DNA of 46,192 bases from Chlorobiaceae bacterium (lineage in GTDB: Bacteria; Bacteroidota; Chlorobiia; Chlorobiales; Chlorobiaceae): assembly GCA_013334335.1 (NCBI GenBank), contig JAAXXR010000011.1:1-46192 (forward strand), given 5' to 3'. A program made the position numbers and the translations under genes. The notes beneath the pieces were generated by a model. That model had not been told where the DNA came from and made no database searches. It saw only the letters and a list, made by a program, of their open reading frames with translations. Of this stretch, positions 27,741 through 36,223 are shown one piece after another. How positions within the stretch are numbered: the first letter of the stretch is position 1; each line of letters starts with the position of its first letter.

Positions 27741-28328
27741 TCACTCAGCGAAGTACTCCTTCAGACCCTCTTCGCTGGGTTTCATCGACTTGTCGCCCTT
27801 GTTCCAGTTCGCAGGGCAGACCTCCCCGAACTCCTCGGTGAACTGAAGTGCGTCGATCAACCGGAGCACCTCGTCGACGTTCCTGCCGAGGCCGAGATCA
27901 TTGACCACCTGGTGCCTGACAACGCCTTCCCGGTCGATGAGGAACAGGCCCCTGAGTGCTACACTGCCGTCCTCGGTCAGCACGTCGTAATCCCTGGCGA
28001 TGGTCTTGTTGATGTCGGAAATCAGCGGATAGGTCACGCCCTGGATTCCACCCTTGTTGCGCGGGGTGTTAAGCCACGCGAGGTGGGAAAACTTGGAATC
28101 GACCGAGCAGCCGAGCACCTCGACATTCTTCTTCCTGAACTCCTCGAGCTTGTCCTGGAACGCATGCAGTTCAGTAGGACAGACGAAGGTGAAATCGAGC
28201 GGGTAGAAAAACAGAACCACATATTTGCCCCTGAAAGCAAAAAGCTGACAGGAGTCGATGAACGTATTTCCGTTGACGACTGCCGGTGCATTGAATTCAG
28301 GTGCCTTTCGGCCTACGAGCACGCCCAT
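27741..28328 (-). CDS. 2-Cys peroxiredoxin (AhpC/TSA family)
   Basis: Reduces hydrogen peroxide and organic peroxides in the cytoplasm. 195 residues. The peroxidatic Cys50 is in FTFVCPTEL and the resolving Cys171 in EVCPANW, so it is a typical 2-Cys enzyme. The conserved FFYPLDF and the arginine region (LRGLFLIDREGVVRHQ) are present. The C-terminus ends GLKEYFAE, without the extra sensitive helix YF motif extended. AAGGAG precedes the ATG at 28328. An anaerobic phototroph needs such defence when oxygen enters. A promoter and a palindromic operator lie directly upstream (28363-28414). Confidence 0.95.
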   Translation of the reverse strand: MGVLVGRKAPEFNAPAVVNGNTFIDSCQLFAFRGKYVVLFFYPLDFTFVCPTELHAFQDKLEEFRKKNVEVLGCSVDSKFSHLAWLNTPRNKGGIQGVTYPLISDINKTIARDYDVLTEDGSVALRGLFLIDREGVVRHQVVNDLGLGRNVDEVLRLIDALQFTEEFGEVCPANWNKGDKSMKPSEEGLKEYFAE

Positions 28329-28362
28329 GTGTTAGCTCCTTATCTTTTTGGTTTGTCTACTT

Positions 28363-28385
28363 GATTAAATAGGATCTATTTAGTC
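28363..28385. promoter_or_regulatory. Palindromic operator before the peroxiredoxin gene
   Basis: GATTAAATAG-GAT-CTATTTAGTC, a 23-base palindrome with one mismatch in ten pairs. On the minus strand it begins one base after the -10 box, so a bound protein would block the start of transcription. The sequence, an AT-rich palindrome with GACTAAAT arms, is of the type bound by Rrf2/IscR-like or Fur/PerR-like regulators; which one is inference. Confidence 0.6.
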
Positions 28386-28386
28386 C

Positions 28387-28414
28387 AATATAAACAACCC
28401 GGACAAAAGAGCAA
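28387..28414 (-). promoter_or_regulatory. Sigma-70-type promoter of the peroxiredoxin gene
   Basis: On the minus strand: -35 TTGCTC (28414-28409), a 16-base spacer, -10 TATATT (28392-28387). Transcription would begin within the operator at 28363-28385. Confidence 0.5.
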
Positions 28415-28549
28415 ACAACCAATCCCTTTTTTTCGTTTTTTTGCGTCTTCGGACCTCCGGAGGCCGCGACAACGGCATGCAGATTCCTGAGACTTTATTC
28501 TTATTTTGCAGCAAGAAAACATCTTGTGCCCCAATTGCCAGCGCTGACC

Positions 28550-29851
28550 ATGCGAAATTTCTTTGAATTCGACAGGCACCGGACCAGTTACCGGCAAGAG
28601 GTGATTGCGGGAGTGACCACCTTCTTCACGCTCTCCTACATCATTGTGGTCAATCCGGCGATCCTTGAGGCAGCCGGCATGCCCCGGGGGGCTTCGATGA
28701 CGGCCACCATCCTGACGGCGATTTTCGGAACGATGCTCATGGCCGTCTACGCGAAGCGCCCGTTTGCGGTCGCGCCGTACATGGGCGAAAACGCCTTCAT
28801 CGCATATACGGTGGTCAAAACGCTTGGGTACTCCTGGCAAACGGCGCTCGGAGCCATCCTCGTGAGCGGCGTGCTGTTCACGATTATTACGCTGACCGGG
28901 TTGCGCCGATGGATGGCCGAAGCGATTCCCTCTTCGCTGAAACACAGTTTTTCTACCGGTATTGGTCTCTTCCTTGCGTTTCTGGGTCTGAACAGCATGG
29001 GCGTTATCGCGATGGGGGTGCCTGACGCTCCGCTCAAACTGGCAGATCTCTCCGCTCCGCCGGTGATCTGCGCTCTTGCCGGCCTCCTCCTGACGGCCGC
29101 CCTCCTTGCCCGCCGGATGACCGGAGCCCTGTTTCTGGGTATGGTGCTGACAACCGCGCTGATGATTGCGCTCAAGCTGACGCCCCTTCCCTCCACCGTC
29201 TTCAGCCCACCGCCCTCACTGGCCCCGATCTTCATGAAGGTCGATGTCGGAGGAGCCCTCACCTGGGGATTCATCGGTGTGGTGACGAGCGTGTTGGTGA
29301 TGGATTTCGTGGACACCATGGGCACCCTGATCGGTCTGTCGGCGCGGGCCGGGCTGCTCGATCGCGACGGGAACCTGCCGGAAATAGAGAAACCGATGCT
29401 CGTCGACGCCCTCTCGACCATTGCAGCCGCCCTCGTCGGAACCACGACCGCAGGGGTGTTCATCGAATCGGCTGCCGGTATCGAACAGGGCGGCAGAACC
29501 GGGTTCACCGCTCTGGTCGTGGCCATGCTGTTCGCCGTCGCCCTCTTCTTCGCGCCGCTCCTGACCATGGTACCGCCGCAGGCCTACGGCCCGGTGCTGG
29601 TAGTGGTCGGGATGTTCATGATCGAATCGGCCGGGCGTCTCGATTTCAGCGATTACACCGAACTGATGCCAGCGTTCCTGACCATCGTCATGATGGTGTT
29701 CACCTTCAATATCGGCGTCGGCATCACCATCGGCTTCATCAGCTGGGTGACGCTCAAGCTGCTCTCGGGTAGGTTCCGGGAGATCACCGGCGGCATGGCC
29801 GCACTTGCCGCGCTGTCGCTGACCTTCTACCTTTTCTATCCATACCATTAA
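28550..29851 (+). CDS. NCS2 purine permease (AzgA/PbuG type)
   Basis: 433 residues with about 12-14 hydrophobic segments. Family hallmarks of the COG2252 nucleobase permeases: EVIAGVTTFFTLSYIIVVNP near the start, GMPRGASMTATIL, PYMGENAFIAYTVV, IPSSLKHSFSTGIGLFLAFL and VMDFVDTMGTLIGLS, followed by GTTTAGVFIESAAGIEQGGR. Members take up hypoxanthine, guanine or adenine with protons. The ATG at 28550 is preferred over an in-frame GTG at 28526. The nitrilase-family gene follows after 13 bases, so they form an operon. Confidence 0.88.
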   Translation: MRNFFEFDRHRTSYRQEVIAGVTTFFTLSYIIVVNPAILEAAGMPRGASMTATILTAIFGTMLMAVYAKRPFAVAPYMGENAFIAYTVVKTLGYSWQTALGAILVSGVLFTIITLTGLRRWMAEAIPSSLKHSFSTGIGLFLAFLGLNSMGVIAMGVPDAPLKLADLSAPPVICALAGLLLTAALLARRMTGALFLGMVLTTALMIALKLTPLPSTVFSPPPSLAPIFMKVDVGGALTWGFIGVVTSVLVMDFVDTMGTLIGLSARAGLLDRDGNLPEIEKPMLVDALSTIAAALVGTTTAGVFIESAAGIEQGGRTGFTALVVAMLFAVALFFAPLLTMVPPQAYGPVLVVVGMFMIESAGRLDFSDYTELMPAFLTIVMMVFTFNIGVGITIGFISWVTLKLLSGRFREITGGMAALAALSLTFYLFYPYH

Positions 29852-29864
29852 CGACCGGACAACG

Positions 29865-30722
29865 ATGCTGAAGTCAAACCTCCGAATCGTGCAGACGGAC
29901 TGCACCCTGGCCAATTTCGACGAGAATCTCGCCCGGCACGTCGCGGCAGTGGAAAAAGCCCTGAGGGACGGAGTCGATGCCATCGCGTTCCCCGAACTGT
30001 CGCTGACCGGCTACAACGTACAGGACGCGGCGCAGGACATGGCCATGCACATCGATGATCCGAGGCTCGACCCGCTGCGCGAACTCAGCCGGAACATCTG
30101 CATCATCTGCGGGGGGATCGAACTGAGCGACGATTACGGCGTCTACAATTCAGCGTTCATGTTCGAGGACGGTCTTTCGAGAAGTGTTCACCGCAAGATC
30201 TACCTGCCGACCTACGGCATGTTCGAGGAGTTGCGCTATTTCTCGGCGGGACAGCAGATCGAGGCGTTCGATTCACGCCGACTCGGCAGAATCGGCGTGG
30301 CCATTTGCGAGGATTTCTGGCATGTCTCGGTCCCCTACCTTCTGGCCCACCAGGGGGCCAAGCTGCTTCTGGTGCTCATGTCAAGCCCGTTGCGCCTCTC
30401 TCCCGGCAACGGCACGCCGGACATCATCTCGCAATGGCAGACCATTGCCGGCACCAGCGCATTCCTTTTCAGCTGTTATGTGGCATGCATCAACCGGGTG
30501 GGCAGCGAAGACAGCTTCTCGTACTGGGGCAACTCTTCGGTCACCGGTCCCGACGGATCGTTGGAAGCGGTCGCGCCCATGTTCAGCGAACACACCATGG
30601 ACGTCAGGATCGACGCTACCGCCGTCAAGCGGGCCCGGCTGAACTCATCCCATTTCCTCGACGAGGACCTGAAGCTCTTCTCTTCGGAACTCGAGGCCAT
30701 CGTCTCCCGGCGCCGGAGATAA
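29865..30722 (+). CDS. Nitrilase-superfamily carbon-nitrogen hydrolase
   Basis: 285 residues with the Glu-Lys-Cys triad of the family: Glu in FPELSLTG (about 42-49), Lys in VHRKIYLPTYGMFEE (about 109-123), and Cys in GVAICEDFWH (about 145-154). The HRKIYLPTYGMF sequence and EDFWH resemble the glutaminase domain of NAD synthetases, but no synthetase domain is attached. It should cleave a C-N bond of an amide; the substrate is unknown. It is translated just after the purine permease gene, so a nitrogen-scavenging role is possible. Confidence 0.85.
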   Translation: MLKSNLRIVQTDCTLANFDENLARHVAAVEKALRDGVDAIAFPELSLTGYNVQDAAQDMAMHIDDPRLDPLRELSRNICIICGGIELSDDYGVYNSAFMFEDGLSRSVHRKIYLPTYGMFEELRYFSAGQQIEAFDSRRLGRIGVAICEDFWHVSVPYLLAHQGAKLLLVLMSSPLRLSPGNGTPDIISQWQTIAGTSAFLFSCYVACINRVGSEDSFSYWGNSSVTGPDGSLEAVAPMFSEHTMDVRIDATAVKRARLNSSHFLDEDLKLFSSELEAIVSRRRR

Positions 30723-30730
30723 ACCGGGAG

Positions 30731-31591
30731 TCACTCCATGCGGAAACCTGCCGCGGTGACGTTCACCCGTCCGAAGGCGCTCAACCGTTCGGCAGCATCC
30801 CCGGCGCGGGCCGCCTCCTCAAAGAGGGCGTAGACGGCCGACCCGCTACCCGACAGCGACGCGAACACCGCCCCCGACTCGAGCAGAAGGTCACGCACTT
30901 CGCGCACGACCGGGTAGTGCTCGAAAACCACGGGGGCAAAATCGTTTTCGAACACCCCGAGCACGCTCGTGTCACGCATGTTGCAGAGCCTTGAGGCAAG
31001 CCCTTTGAGGTCCGGCACGGACCGGTCGAACCGGGGGCGGAAATTCCTGTACGCCCACACGGTAGGCACCTGCACCTCAGGAAAGACGGTCACCACATGG
31101 TACGGCAGGGAAAGCGCGAGGTCCTCGAGCTCCTCGCCGATACCTGCGGCGTAGGCGAGACCCTTCATGTCGAGGAAATAGGGCACATCGGCGCCGAGCC
31201 TGACCGCCAACCGGTGCAGTTCGGCAGATGGGGCGTGGATCTCCCAGAGCTCATTGAGCACCCTCAGGGTCGCGGCCGCATCGCTGCTGCCACCGCCAAG
31301 GCCCGCGCCGAAAGGGACCCGCTTGACCAGGTTGATCTCGACACCCGCATCCGTACCGGCAAGTTCACGCAGCGCCTTTGCCGCCCGGATGCATAGGTTC
31401 GAATCATCCGAGGGCAAGGCGAGGTTCGAGCAGCTCATGCCGATACCATCAGCCAGGGTGAAATCCAGGGTATCGAACCAGTCAATCGGGGCGAACACCG
31501 TTTCGAGGGTATGGTAACCATCCGGGCGGCGTCCGGTGATAAGCAGGCCGAGATTGATTTTGGCGCATGCCTTGACTGAAACGTGACGCAT
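30731..31591 (-). CDS. ispE: 4-diphosphocytidyl-2-C-methyl-D-erythritol kinase
   Basis: A GHMP kinase of the MEP pathway that makes isoprenoid precursors, needed for carotenoids, quinones and the bacteriochlorophyll tail. 286 residues. Seen: the start VKACAKINLGLLITGRRPDG, the ATP loop PFGAGLGGGSSDAAATL (about 92-108), GADVPYFLDMKGLAYAAGIGE and the closing SLSGSGSAVYALFE. The gene ends 9 bases after the stop of the convergent nitrilase-family gene, with no room for a terminator between them. Confidence 0.95.
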   Translation of the reverse strand: MRHVSVKACAKINLGLLITGRRPDGYHTLETVFAPIDWFDTLDFTLADGIGMSCSNLALPSDDSNLCIRAAKALRELAGTDAGVEINLVKRVPFGAGLGGGSSDAAATLRVLNELWEIHAPSAELHRLAVRLGADVPYFLDMKGLAYAAGIGEELEDLALSLPYHVVTVFPEVQVPTVWAYRNFRPRFDRSVPDLKGLASRLCNMRDTSVLGVFENDFAPVVFEHYPVVREVRDLLLESGAVFASLSGSGSAVYALFEEAARAGDAAERLSAFGRVNVTAAGFRME

Positions 31592-31700
31592 AGAAAGCGA
31601 TTGATTTTATAGTGATTATTTTCCCATATTCATTGATAGGCCGCTACCTATGATCACGGCGAGAACGGCATCGATCAACCAACAACTGTCCAGCAGCATC

Positions 31701-33143
31701 ATGCAACAGGTTCGCAACTTCCTGCTCTCAATCATCGCCATTTCCAGCAGCCTGTTCTGTTTGCCGCTGAACTGCGGGGCGGCTCCGGCAAACGATTCGT
31801 ATGCCACGGAAATCCTGCAGAACGTCAGGGAAGATAAGGTTTATTTGCTGGAAAATCTCCGCCGCAAGGCGACAAAACCTTCGGAAAAAATGGTGCTCGA
31901 GGCGCTCCTGACCGAGGACGGTCCCAAGGCCGCCAGCCTCTACCGGAAGCAGCTTTCAGAGTACCCCGACCCGCAGCTTGATGCCATCAGCCGCTCAAGG
32001 CTCGCCGCCTACGAGCGGGCCCTGGCATCTACCGCCAGACCGGTCATGAACTCGCCGAAGACCAGTGCGCTGAATGCACCACCCCCCGTGTTGCAGGCTC
32101 CGGCAACAGCGGCAAGAAAAGCCGATACGGTTTCAAGGCCGGTGGCTTCAATCCCGATGGTAAAGAGCGAGCTCCCTTTGGCCAGAAAAGCAGACTCCGT
32201 CGCCCGCCCGACACCGGCCCCCACTGTTGCAAAGGAGCCTGCTCCGGCGCCGAAGCTCGCCACCGTCGCCAAGCCTGAAGCTCCGGCAGCCCCCGCCCCT
32301 GCGCTCTCCAAGGCCCCGGCTCCGGCTCCGAAGCTCGCTACCGCCGCCAAGCCTGAAGCTCCGGCAACCCCGGCTCCTTCGCTCTCCAAGGCTCCGGCCC
32401 CGGCTCCGAAGCTCGCCACCGCCGCCAAGCCCGAAGCTCCGGCAACTCCGGCTCCTTCGCTCTCCAAGGCCCCGGCTCCGGCTCCGAAGGTCGTCACCGC
32501 CGCCAAGCCCGAAGCTCCGGCAACCCCGGCTCCTTCGCTCTCCAAGGCCCCGGCTCCAGCGCCGAAGGTCGTCACCGGCGCCAAGCCTGAAGCTCCGGCA
32601 GCCCCCGCTCCTGCGCTCTCCAAGGCCCCGGCCCCGGCTCCGGCTCCCAAGGTCGTCACCGCCGCCAAGCCCGAAGCTCCGGCAACCCCGGCTCCTGCGC
32701 TCTCCAAGGCCCCGGCTCCGGCTCCCAAGGTCGTCACCGCCGCCAAGCCCGAAGCTCCGGCAACCCCGGCTCCTGCGGCCTCCAAGGCCCCGGCCCCGGC
32801 TCCGAAGGTCGTCACCACCGCCAAGCCTGAAGCTCCGGCAGCCCCGGCTCCGAAGCTCGCCACCGCCGCCAAGCCCGAAGCTCCGGCGACCTCCACCCCC
32901 GCTATCGCGAAGGCGAAAGTTGCCACGTCCAGCATGTACACGTTGCAGTTCGGCAGTTTCGACAATCCGCTCAATGCCGACCTCCTCGCCGCGCTGCTTC
33001 CGAAAAGTGCCCAGACCTCCATCGTTGAAGTCGACGGATACTACAAGGTCCGGCTGAAGAAAAAATTCGCATCGCGGGACAACGCCCTGGCCTATGGGAG
33101 ATCGCTCCCCATCCAATCCTTCGTGGTGACGACTCAGCCATGA
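31701..33143 (+). CDS. SPOR-domain protein with an Ala/Pro/Lys repeat
   Basis: About 480 residues. A signal peptide ([20 protein letters not shown]) is followed by a helical region (about 30-110, with [21 protein letters not shown]). Then comes a low-complexity region of about nine copies of a 24-residue unit of the kind [20 protein letters not shown] + SLSK (about 190-405), and a C-terminal SPOR domain (about 410-480: [20 protein letters not shown], then [12 protein letters not shown]). SPOR domains bind septal or naked peptidoglycan. The repeat could span the periplasm. The start is uncertain: ATGs at 31650 and 31701. The sigma-54 activator gene follows after 34 bases. Confidence 0.8.
   Translation: MQQVRNFLLSIIAISSSLFCLPLNCGAAPANDSYATEILQNVREDKVYLLENLRRKATKPSEKMVLEALLTEDGPKAASLYRKQLSEYPDPQLDAISRSRLAAYERALASTARPVMNSPKTSALNAPPPVLQAPATAARKADTVSRPVASIPMVKSELPLARKADSVARPTPAPTVAKEPAPAPKLATVAKPEAPAAPAPALSKAPAPAPKLATAAKPEAPATPAPSLSKAPAPAPKLATAAKPEAPATPAPSLSKAPAPAPKVVTAAKPEAPATPAPSLSKAPAPAPKVVTGAKPEAPAAPAPALSKAPAPAPAPKVVTAAKPEAPATPAPALSKAPAPAPKVVTAAKPEAPATPAPAASKAPAPAPKVVTTAKPEAPAAPAPKLATAAKPEAPATSTPAIAKAKVATSSMYTLQFGSFDNPLNADLLAALLPKSAQTSIVEVDGYYKVRLKKKFASRDNALAYGRSLPIQSFVVTTQP
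32241..32890. repeat. 72-bp tandem repeat inside the SPOR gene
   Basis: About nine near-identical 72-base units code for the Ala/Pro/Lys stretch. The copies differ by silent changes and a few residue swaps (KLATAA, KVVTAA, KVVTGA), and one copy carries an extra Ala-Pro. The last unit is shortened. Long false reading frames on the minus strand here are a by-product of the repeat. Confidence 0.9.
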
Positions 33144-33177
33144 CGAGCTTCCCTGCACCAGCTCCCGTCATCGCATC

Positions 33178-34314
33178 ATGAGCCGGCAAGTGGACATTCT
33201 GGGCCGCTCCCCCGGGATCCTGCGGCTCAGGGAACTGGCCCTGCAGGTCTCGGCAACTGATGTCACGGTACTGATAACCGGCGAGACCGGCTCAGGAAAA
33301 GAGGTGCTGGCAAGGTTCATTCACGACCACAGTCGGCGCGCGGCCAAGAGTTTCATCCCGGTAAATTGCGGCGCCATCCCTTCTGGCATCATCGAATCCG
33401 AGCTTTTCGGACATGAAAAAGGTGCCTTCACCGGCGCTATCCTGGCAAGAAAGGGGTACTTCGAAAGTGCTGACAAAGGCACGATTTTCCTTGATGAAAT
33501 CGGTGAAATGCCTCTGGAGACACAGGTCAAGTTCCTTCGCGCGATCGAAACGGGAGTGTTTCAACGCGTTGGCGCCTCTGAAACGATCTCGACCGACCCC
33601 CGAATCGTCGCGGCCACGAACCGGAATCTCCATCAGGCTGTTGTTGATGGCCATTTCCGTGAGGACCTCTATTATCGGCTGCGCAGTGTGGAACTGCAGA
33701 TCCCTCCGCTCCGCGAACGGGGAAGCGACATCCTTCTTCTGGCGGAACACTTCGTGCGGGAGTTTGAAAGCAAACACGGAATCTCTTTCGAGGGATTCAG
33801 CCCGGAGGCAACCGAACTGCTGTTGCGCTACTCCTGGCCAGGTAACGTCCGTGAACTGAGGAACCTGACCGAATCGCTGCTCATCCTCGAACGGGGTAAG
33901 GAGATAACCACCGATATTCTCGAGCGTCACCTTGTCCAGCGCAGTCGCAACAAGAGCCTGGTGCACGATCCGGCCCGAACCGAAAAGAACGAACTGAGCC
34001 TTATTTACGGCAGCATCATCCAGCTCAGGCAGGAGATCGGAGAGATCCGGCAGATGCTCCATCAGCTCCTCCCGGCGCGCATGGCCCCACCCCAACTGCT
34101 GCTGCCCGGCCCTGCCACACCAGCGCCGTCCGGAACGTGCGAGCCCGACACCACCAGTTCATCAGGAGAACAGACCGTACCCCTTGATGAACTCGAGAAG
34201 CGAAGCATTTCGAGCGCTCTGGTGAAATTCGGTGGAAACAAGCGCAAAACCGCTCAGGCCCTCGGCATCAACGAGCGGACGCTGTACCGGAAGATCCGCG
34301 AGTACGGACTTTAG
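33178..34314 (+). CDS. Sigma-54-dependent transcription activator
   Basis: 378 residues with an AAA+ sigma-54 interaction domain and a Fis-type DNA-binding end. Walker [12 protein letters not shown] (about 33-43), [20 protein letters not shown], the sigma-54 contact loop GAFTGAI (about 81-87), Walker [13 protein letters not shown], and the arginine finger region [13 protein letters not shown] and [12 protein letters not shown]. The C-terminal helix-turn-helix is [20 protein letters not shown]. There is no N-terminal receiver or sensor domain: the AAA+ domain starts almost at residue 5, so its activity must be controlled another way. It follows the SPOR gene closely and is probably co-transcribed with it. 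Confidence 0.9.
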   Translation: MSRQVDILGRSPGILRLRELALQVSATDVTVLITGETGSGKEVLARFIHDHSRRAAKSFIPVNCGAIPSGIIESELFGHEKGAFTGAILARKGYFESADKGTIFLDEIGEMPLETQVKFLRAIETGVFQRVGASETISTDPRIVAATNRNLHQAVVDGHFREDLYYRLRSVELQIPPLRERGSDILLLAEHFVREFESKHGISFEGFSPEATELLLRYSWPGNVRELRNLTESLLILERGKEITTDILERHLVQRSRNKSLVHDPARTEKNELSLIYGSIIQLRQEIGEIRQMLHQLLPARMAPPQLLLPGPATPAPSGTCEPDTTSSSGEQTVPLDELEKRSISSALVKFGGNKRKTAQALGINERTLYRKIREYGL

Positions 34315-34356
34315 GGAAACTCGAACTGTGGCGCAATGCGAAACGGCCTGTTCCCG

Positions 34357-35985
34357 TCAGCTCCTTTTTTTCCCGGTAACACCCACCGTTCCGAGCCCCA
34401 TCAACACCGCAATCCCCAGGCAAGCCTTCGGGAACAGATCGGGGTGGGCGGTATAGAACGTCAGTCCTGATTCGAGCGGCACGTCGGCGACAAGCACCGC
34501 AGGTTGCCACCAGGGCGTCTCCGCTATGGTCCGGCCGAATCGGTCATAGAACAGGGTGACCCCGGTATTGGCGCAACGGGCCAGCGATCGCCGGTTTTCA
34601 ATGCAGCGGAACCTGCCGATGGCCGCATGCTGCCACGGTCCGTACGAGGTGCCATACCAGCCGTCGTTGGTTACCAGGGTGAGCAGTTGTGCCCCACCGG
34701 AGACGAACTCCGCGACCAGCCCGGGAAAAATGGACTCGTAACAGATGATGTTGGCTATCCTGAACGGCGCTCCGCGTGAGCCCCGAACCGTCATCACGGT
34801 GGCCTCGCGCCCCTGTTGCCAGCTGGTGATGCCGGAGAGCGAGAAACTGAGGTTTTCCAGCAAGGGGAGATATTCTGAATACGGAACCCGCTCTCCGAAA
34901 GGCACGAGCCGCATTTTCCGGTAGATCTGAATACCCGGGTCACCCGGTTGCAGCAGCATCGACGCGTTGTATGCCGCAAGCGGTCGATCATTGGCACCAG
35001 CTCCGTAAACGGTTCCGGCATCCCTTGACGCTACCGCCCGTGCTGGACGCTCGGCATCCGGGAATCCGGTCAACAGCGGCGTCTGCCAACGATCGACCGA
35101 ACTCATGACGGCGCTCATGAACAATTCGTTGCCGGGATCGCGGATATAGAAGGGTATGGCTGTTTCCGGCCACAGCACCAGATCCACCCGGCCGGTCACC
35201 AGGCTGCGTCCGGTGAGGCGGAAGAGGAGGTTCATCGTCTCTTCCGAACCGATTGCGCCCCACTTTTCATGTGGATCTATGTCGGGTTGCACGAGCGCAA
35301 CCCGGACCCTGCGCCCAGGATCCTGACGCTCCGCTCCGTCAAGCAAACGCCATGCGTACACCAGCGGTGCGGCGAACATGAGCCCCATGACGACAGCGAT
35401 CGCCCCGGCGGTGCGAATCTCCCCCCACGACCTGAGGAGCAGCAAGACGAGCACGTTGCAGGCGACCAGCCAGAAACTCACCCCCCATACCCCGGTGAGA
35501 TCGGCATACTGCACCATCCAGAGCAGGTTGGCCTGCGAGTTCCCCAGGGTGAGCCATCCGAGTGAGAAGTCCTGCTGCATGTAGGCCCACTCCCAGGCTG
35601 TCCAGAGAAACGGGAGCATGATGATCGCATACCGCTGCCCGGTACGTTGTCTGATCAGGAAATACAGGATGAAAGGCACGGTCGAAAAGAGGGACTGGAC
35701 GAAAATGGTCAGGATACCACCGGTGAGCGTGGCCAGACATACCCACCAGAGCGCAATCAGGCAGAAGAGCGAGGTGGCCGCCCATACCTTCCTGAAAAAG
35801 GGTACGAACCGAACGTCGCGTTCGACGGAAACAAGCAGCGGCACGAGCGCGACCCAGGCAAGGGGCTCCAGATGAACGGTCGGCCAGGTGGGAAACGAGA
35901 TACCGAGAAGCAGGCCGCTGAGCAGGGGTAAAACGACTCCGGAAAGAGTTGCCGGCGATGCGGGTGACAGGTTTTTCAGATTCAT
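34357..35985 (-). CDS. lnt: Apolipoprotein N-acyltransferase
   Basis: Adds the third acyl chain to the N-terminal cysteine of lipoproteins, in the inner membrane. About 542 residues from the ATG at 35985. An N-terminal part with six to seven hydrophobic segments (LSGLLLGISFPTW and onward) is followed by the nitrilase-like catalytic domain with the triad: Glu in LWPETAIPFYI, Lys in IYRKMRLVPFGERVPYSEYL and Cys in IANIICYESIFPGL. The final hydrophobic segment (CLGIAVLMGLGTVGVTG) closes the protein. It works with the lolD-like system coded at 12629. An upstream in-frame ATG at 36015 is less likely. Confidence 0.93.
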   Translation of the reverse strand: MNLKNLSPASPATLSGVVLPLLSGLLLGISFPTWPTVHLEPLAWVALVPLLVSVERDVRFVPFFRKVWAATSLFCLIALWWVCLATLTGGILTIFVQSLFSTVPFILYFLIRQRTGQRYAIIMLPFLWTAWEWAYMQQDFSLGWLTLGNSQANLLWMVQYADLTGVWGVSFWLVACNVLVLLLLRSWGEIRTAGAIAVVMGLMFAAPLVYAWRLLDGAERQDPGRRVRVALVQPDIDPHEKWGAIGSEETMNLLFRLTGRSLVTGRVDLVLWPETAIPFYIRDPGNELFMSAVMSSVDRWQTPLLTGFPDAERPARAVASRDAGTVYGAGANDRPLAAYNASMLLQPGDPGIQIYRKMRLVPFGERVPYSEYLPLLENLSFSLSGITSWQQGREATVMTVRGSRGAPFRIANIICYESIFPGLVAEFVSGGAQLLTLVTNDGWYGTSYGPWQHAAIGRFRCIENRRSLARCANTGVTLFYDRFGRTIAETPWWQPAVLVADVPLESGLTFYTAHPDLFPKACLGIAVLMGLGTVGVTGKKRS

Positions 35986-36104
35986 GATTCGGCAGGATTC
36001 CGGCCGGTAATGCACCGGCCTGCACTACCACCTTCCGAAACCCTTCAACCCTTGTCGGCAAAGCCGTACGGAAGAGGATCAGAGTACCGGAAAGAGGCAA
36101 ATTT

Positions 36105-36216
36105 TCTTTATTTATTAATATTTATTCTTTAAATTTGTTACAAGCTGTTATTTAACAGGAAGCAACCCAGTGTTTTTCCTGATAATACCATTTTAAACGC
36201 CACTCAGAAAAAGGAG
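36105..36216 (+). promoter_or_regulatory. AT-rich leader and ribosome site of fmoA
   Basis: The 36105-36145 stretch is strikingly AT-rich (runs such as TTTATTAATATTTATTC) in a GC-rich neighbourhood, and is the likely promoter region. A palindrome CTGTTA-TT-TAACAG lies at 36145-36158. A strong ribosome site AAGGAG (36211-36216) stands seven bases before the ATG. Confidence 0.5.
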
Positions 36217-36223
36217 AATCATT

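Noticed and set aside
31390-31420. T-loop-like GGTTCGAAT, a possible tRNA
   Set aside because: It lies inside ispE in frame, and no cloverleaf forms around it.
32009-33158. Two long minus-strand frames across the SPOR gene repeat, rich in Gly and Ala
   Set aside because: They are the antisense of a GC-rich 72-bp tandem repeat, lack a ribosome site and match nothing. The plus-strand gene has a signal peptide and a SPOR domain.
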